This document shows positions 62,348 to 64,000 of a DNA stretch of 64,000 nucleotides, piece by piece. A program made the position numbers and the translations under genes. Below the pieces are notes generated by a model. The model ran no database searches. It worked only from the letters and a program-made list of their open reading frames with translations, and was not told the origin of the DNA. This DNA is from Ga0077527 sp038316355 (GTDB taxonomy: Bacteria; Pseudomonadota; Gammaproteobacteria; Burkholderiales; SG8-41). The stretch is from assembly GCA_038316355.1 (NCBI GenBank), contig JBBQAO010000004.1, positions 1-64,000 on the forward strand, read 5' to 3'. Every line of letters starts with the position of its first letter. The first letter of the stretch is position 1.

Positions 62348-63508
62348 GTGACGCACGTCTACTTCGACCATAACGCCACCACGCCGCTTGACGAGCGCGT
62401 GTTGTCGGCCATGCTGCCTTTTATGAAGGATCAGCATGGCAATGCGTCGAGCCGCCATGAGTTCGGCACGGTCGCGCGCAAGGCGGTGGACGACGCACGC
62501 GAGCAGGTCGCAGCGCTGGTAGGGGTGCAGCCGGTACAGGTGATATTCACCAGCGGCGGCACCGAAGCCAACAACCTGTTCATCAAAGGCGCCGCGGGTT
62601 ATCTGAGGCCGTCGCAGATTGCGGTCAGCGCGATTGAGCATCCCTGTGTAGCAAAGCCGGCGCAGGAACTGGTGCGCCAGGGCTGGACGCTGCGCAAGCT
62701 GGCGGTGACGCGCAACGGTGCAATCGATCTCGCGGACGTTGATGCCGCGCTGGCGACGCCGACGGGCATTGTGTCGGTGATGCTGGCTAACAACGAAACC
62801 GGCGTGATCCAGGACGTCGCCGCAGTGGGTGAACGTGCGCGGCGCGCGAAAGCCGTCATGCATACCGATGCGGTGCAGGCACTGGGCAAGATTGCGGTGG
62901 ACTTCAATGCGCTGAATGTCAGTGCGATGACGCTGTCGGCACACAAGATTTACGGACCCAAGGGTGCCGGTGCGCTGGTGGTCGATAAACGGCTGGAGTT
63001 GCGACCCTTGCTGTCCGGTGGTGGACATGAGCGGGGTGCGCGTTCCGGGACCGAAAATGTGCCGGCCATCGTCGGTTTCGGTGCGGCCTGTGAACTGGCC
63101 GCCGGGCGCATGCAGGAGATGGGCAAACAAGCGCAGGTGTTGCGCGTGCGCCTGGAGAGCGGCCTGACCGGCATGGGCGCAGTGATATTCGGGGCTGTTA
63201 GTGCGGGCGCGGCTGCGACACGTGTGCCGAACACCAGTTATTTCGCGTTGCAGGGCATCGACGGCGAAGCGCTGGTGATCGAGCTCGACAAGATCGGATA
63301 CGCGGTGGCGGCGGGTGCGGCCTGCTCCAGCACCAGTTCCGAGCCGTCGGCGACTTTACTGGCGATGGGTGTGGCGCCGGCAGTTGCGCGCGGCGCGGTG
63401 CGTTTCTCGCTGGGCGCCGCGAATACGGCGGAGCAGGTGGACGGATTTTTGACGGCGCTGGCGGTGGTCGCGCAGCGTCTGCGGCGACTGACTGCTGTTG
63501 CAGTCTGA
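62348..63508 (+). CDS. Cysteine desulfurase (NifS/IscS class)
   Basis: 386 aa from a GTG start (no strong Shine-Dalgarno). PLP enzyme that releases sulfur from cysteine. YFDHNATTPLDERVLSAMLPF, then SGGTEANNLFIKG, SAIEHPCVAKPAQ, HTDAVQALGKIAVDF, the PLP Lys in SAHKIYGPKGAGAL (K200), GGGHERGARSGTENVP, and the persulfide Cys C326 in AAGAACSSTSSEPSATLLAMG, of the type I loop. This is a type I enzyme, shorter than typical IscS (about 404 aa) and without its C-terminal IscU-docking tail. In a suf operon a type II SufS would be expected. Confidence 0.92.
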   Translation: MTHVYFDHNATTPLDERVLSAMLPFMKDQHGNASSRHEFGTVARKAVDDAREQVAALVGVQPVQVIFTSGGTEANNLFIKGAAGYLRPSQIAVSAIEHPCVAKPAQELVRQGWTLRKLAVTRNGAIDLADVDAALATPTGIVSVMLANNETGVIQDVAAVGERARRAKAVMHTDAVQALGKIAVDFNALNVSAMTLSAHKIYGPKGAGALVVDKRLELRPLLSGGGHERGARSGTENVPAIVGFGAACELAAGRMQEMGKQAQVLRVRLESGLTGMGAVIFGAVSAGAAATRVPNTSYFALQGIDGEALVIELDKIGYAVAAGAACSSTSSEPSATLLAMGVAPAVARGAVRFSLGAANTAEQVDGFLTALAVVAQRLRRLTAVAV

Positions 63509-63526
63509 ATCTGAAGGAGCAATGAC

Positions 63527-63862
63527 ATGGCGATATTACTGACAGCAAACGCGGCACAGCAGATCAAGAGCCAGTTGACGAAACGCGGCAAGGGCCTCGG
63601 CCTTCGCGTGGGTGTCAGGAAAAACGGCTGCTCGGGCTGGGCCTACACCTATGACTACGCCGATGCGGTGAAGTCTGAAGACCAGGTATTCGAGGCCTAC
63701 GGCACCAAGCTGGTCGTTGACGGTGAAAGTCTTGCGGTTCTCGACGGTTCGACGCTGGATTTCGCCAAGGACGGACTGAAGCAGGTCTTCAAGTTCAGCA
63801 ACCCGAATGTCGATGCCACCTGCGGCTGCGGCGAGAGCTTCAGCGTCAAAGCTGAAAGCTGA
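63527..63862 (+). CDS. A-type Fe-S carrier (IscA/SufA-like)
   Basis: 111 aa. HesB/IscA fold: ILLTANAAQQIKSQL, GLRVGVRKNGCSGWAYTYDYAD (first Cys) and the C-terminal CGCGESF pair. These three Cys bind or transfer a cluster. A clear Shine-Dalgarno (AAGGAG) precedes the ATG. It lies 18 bp after the desulfurase gene and about 32 bp before sufB, so it functions as SufA in this operon. Confidence 0.93.
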   Translation: MAILLTANAAQQIKSQLTKRGKGLGLRVGVRKNGCSGWAYTYDYADAVKSEDQVFEAYGTKLVVDGESLAVLDGSTLDFAKDGLKQVFKFSNPNVDATCGCGESFSVKAES

Positions 63863-63894
63863 AGCAGGAACATCCAGCCAAAAGCCGAGAGCCC

Positions 63895-64000
63895 ATGAGC
63901 ACTGTTTTAGACAACCTCGTCAGCCAGCCCTACAAACACGGTTTCGTCACGGACATCGAGTCCGAGTCGGCGCCCAAGGGTTTGAGCGAAGACACCATCC
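63895..64000 (+). CDS. sufB: Fe-S assembly protein SufB, N-terminal fragment
   Basis: The open frame from ATG 63895 runs off the window after 35 codons: MSTVLDNLVSQPYKHGFVTD, then I-E-S-E-S-A-P-K-G-L-S-E-D-T-I. The last part (GLSE followed by D-T/V-I) is the conserved SufB N-terminal block. The rest of the gene (and probably sufC and sufD) lies beyond the window. Confidence 0.85.
   Translation, partial: MSTVLDNLVSQPYKHGFVTDIESESAPKGLSEDTI

Overview
The window looks like a chromosomal segment of a GC-rich betaproteobacterium, probably Burkholderiales-like or an uncultured relative. The reasons are four periplasmic 'Bug' (tripartite tricarboxylate transporter, TTT) solute-binding proteins, betaproteobacterial gene neighbourhoods (hrcA-nadK-recN, fur/bamE-dapB, carA-carB-greA, yhbY/rlmE-ftsH-folP-glmM, dapA-bamC) and the protein sequences themselves. 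I see no rRNA, tRNA or CRISPR. The assignment is by recognition, not by a search.

Layout. 0.1-4.7 kb: small lipoprotein, LysR regulator and a divergent SDR / Bug / MmgE-PrpD catabolic unit. 4.7-13.4 kb: hemH, hrcA (with a CIRCE operator), nadK, a four-helix-bundle (S23-like) gene inside a repeat element, recN, an MgtC/DUF4010 membrane protein, fur, bamE-dapB. 13.4-19.0 kb: an IclR-headed catabolic operon on the minus strand (DapA-like aldolase, class II aldolase, two Bug proteins, a 3-hydroxyacyl-CoA dehydrogenase-like enzyme). 19.1-30.4 kb: carAB, greA, DUF4149, yhbY, rlmE, ftsH, folP, glmM. 30.5-34.6 kb: pstSCAB with a Pho box. 34.6-38.9 kb: an arsenic operon combining As(III) efflux (Acr3, ArsC, ArsR) with the GAPDH/ArsJ organoarsenical route. 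39.0-47.5 kb: dapA-bamC, an MBL hydrolase, an Ala/Pro-rich lipoprotein, a ribosomal-oxygenase-like cupin, slyD, mutS. 47.6-52.6 kb: a small island with integrase, a Fic protein with a degenerate Fic motif, and an AbiEi/AbiEii pair. 52.6-59.2 kb: a third catabolic cluster (D-amino-acid-dehydrogenase-like oxidase, Bug, divergent racemase-family protein, SDR, TPR lipoprotein, CocE/NonD hydrolase). 59.2-64 kb: suhB, trmJ, cysE, and an Fe-S operon iscR / cysteine desulfurase / A-type carrier / sufB (cut by the window end).

The most unusual feature is not a protein family. Many intercistronic gaps hold inverted pairs of short degenerate tandem arrays: 8-nt units of GTGAATGA type, 8-nt GTGATTAA type, 7-nt GTGACTG/GTAATTG type, and about 10-nt ACCGCCGAT type. 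They sit between the stop codon of one gene and the start codon of the next. The proximal arm ends about 2-19 nt from a start codon (hemH, recN, carB, the DUF4149 gene, yhbY, rlmE, folP, glmM), and those starts mostly lack an obvious Shine-Dalgarno. One pair encloses a complete four-helix-bundle gene. Elsewhere 7-15 bp tandem repeats duplicate start or stop codons (MBL hydrolase, the HAD-like gene, the first Bug gene) or fill leaders. Together they suggest a genome-wide repeat-generating process or a family of intercistronic elements.
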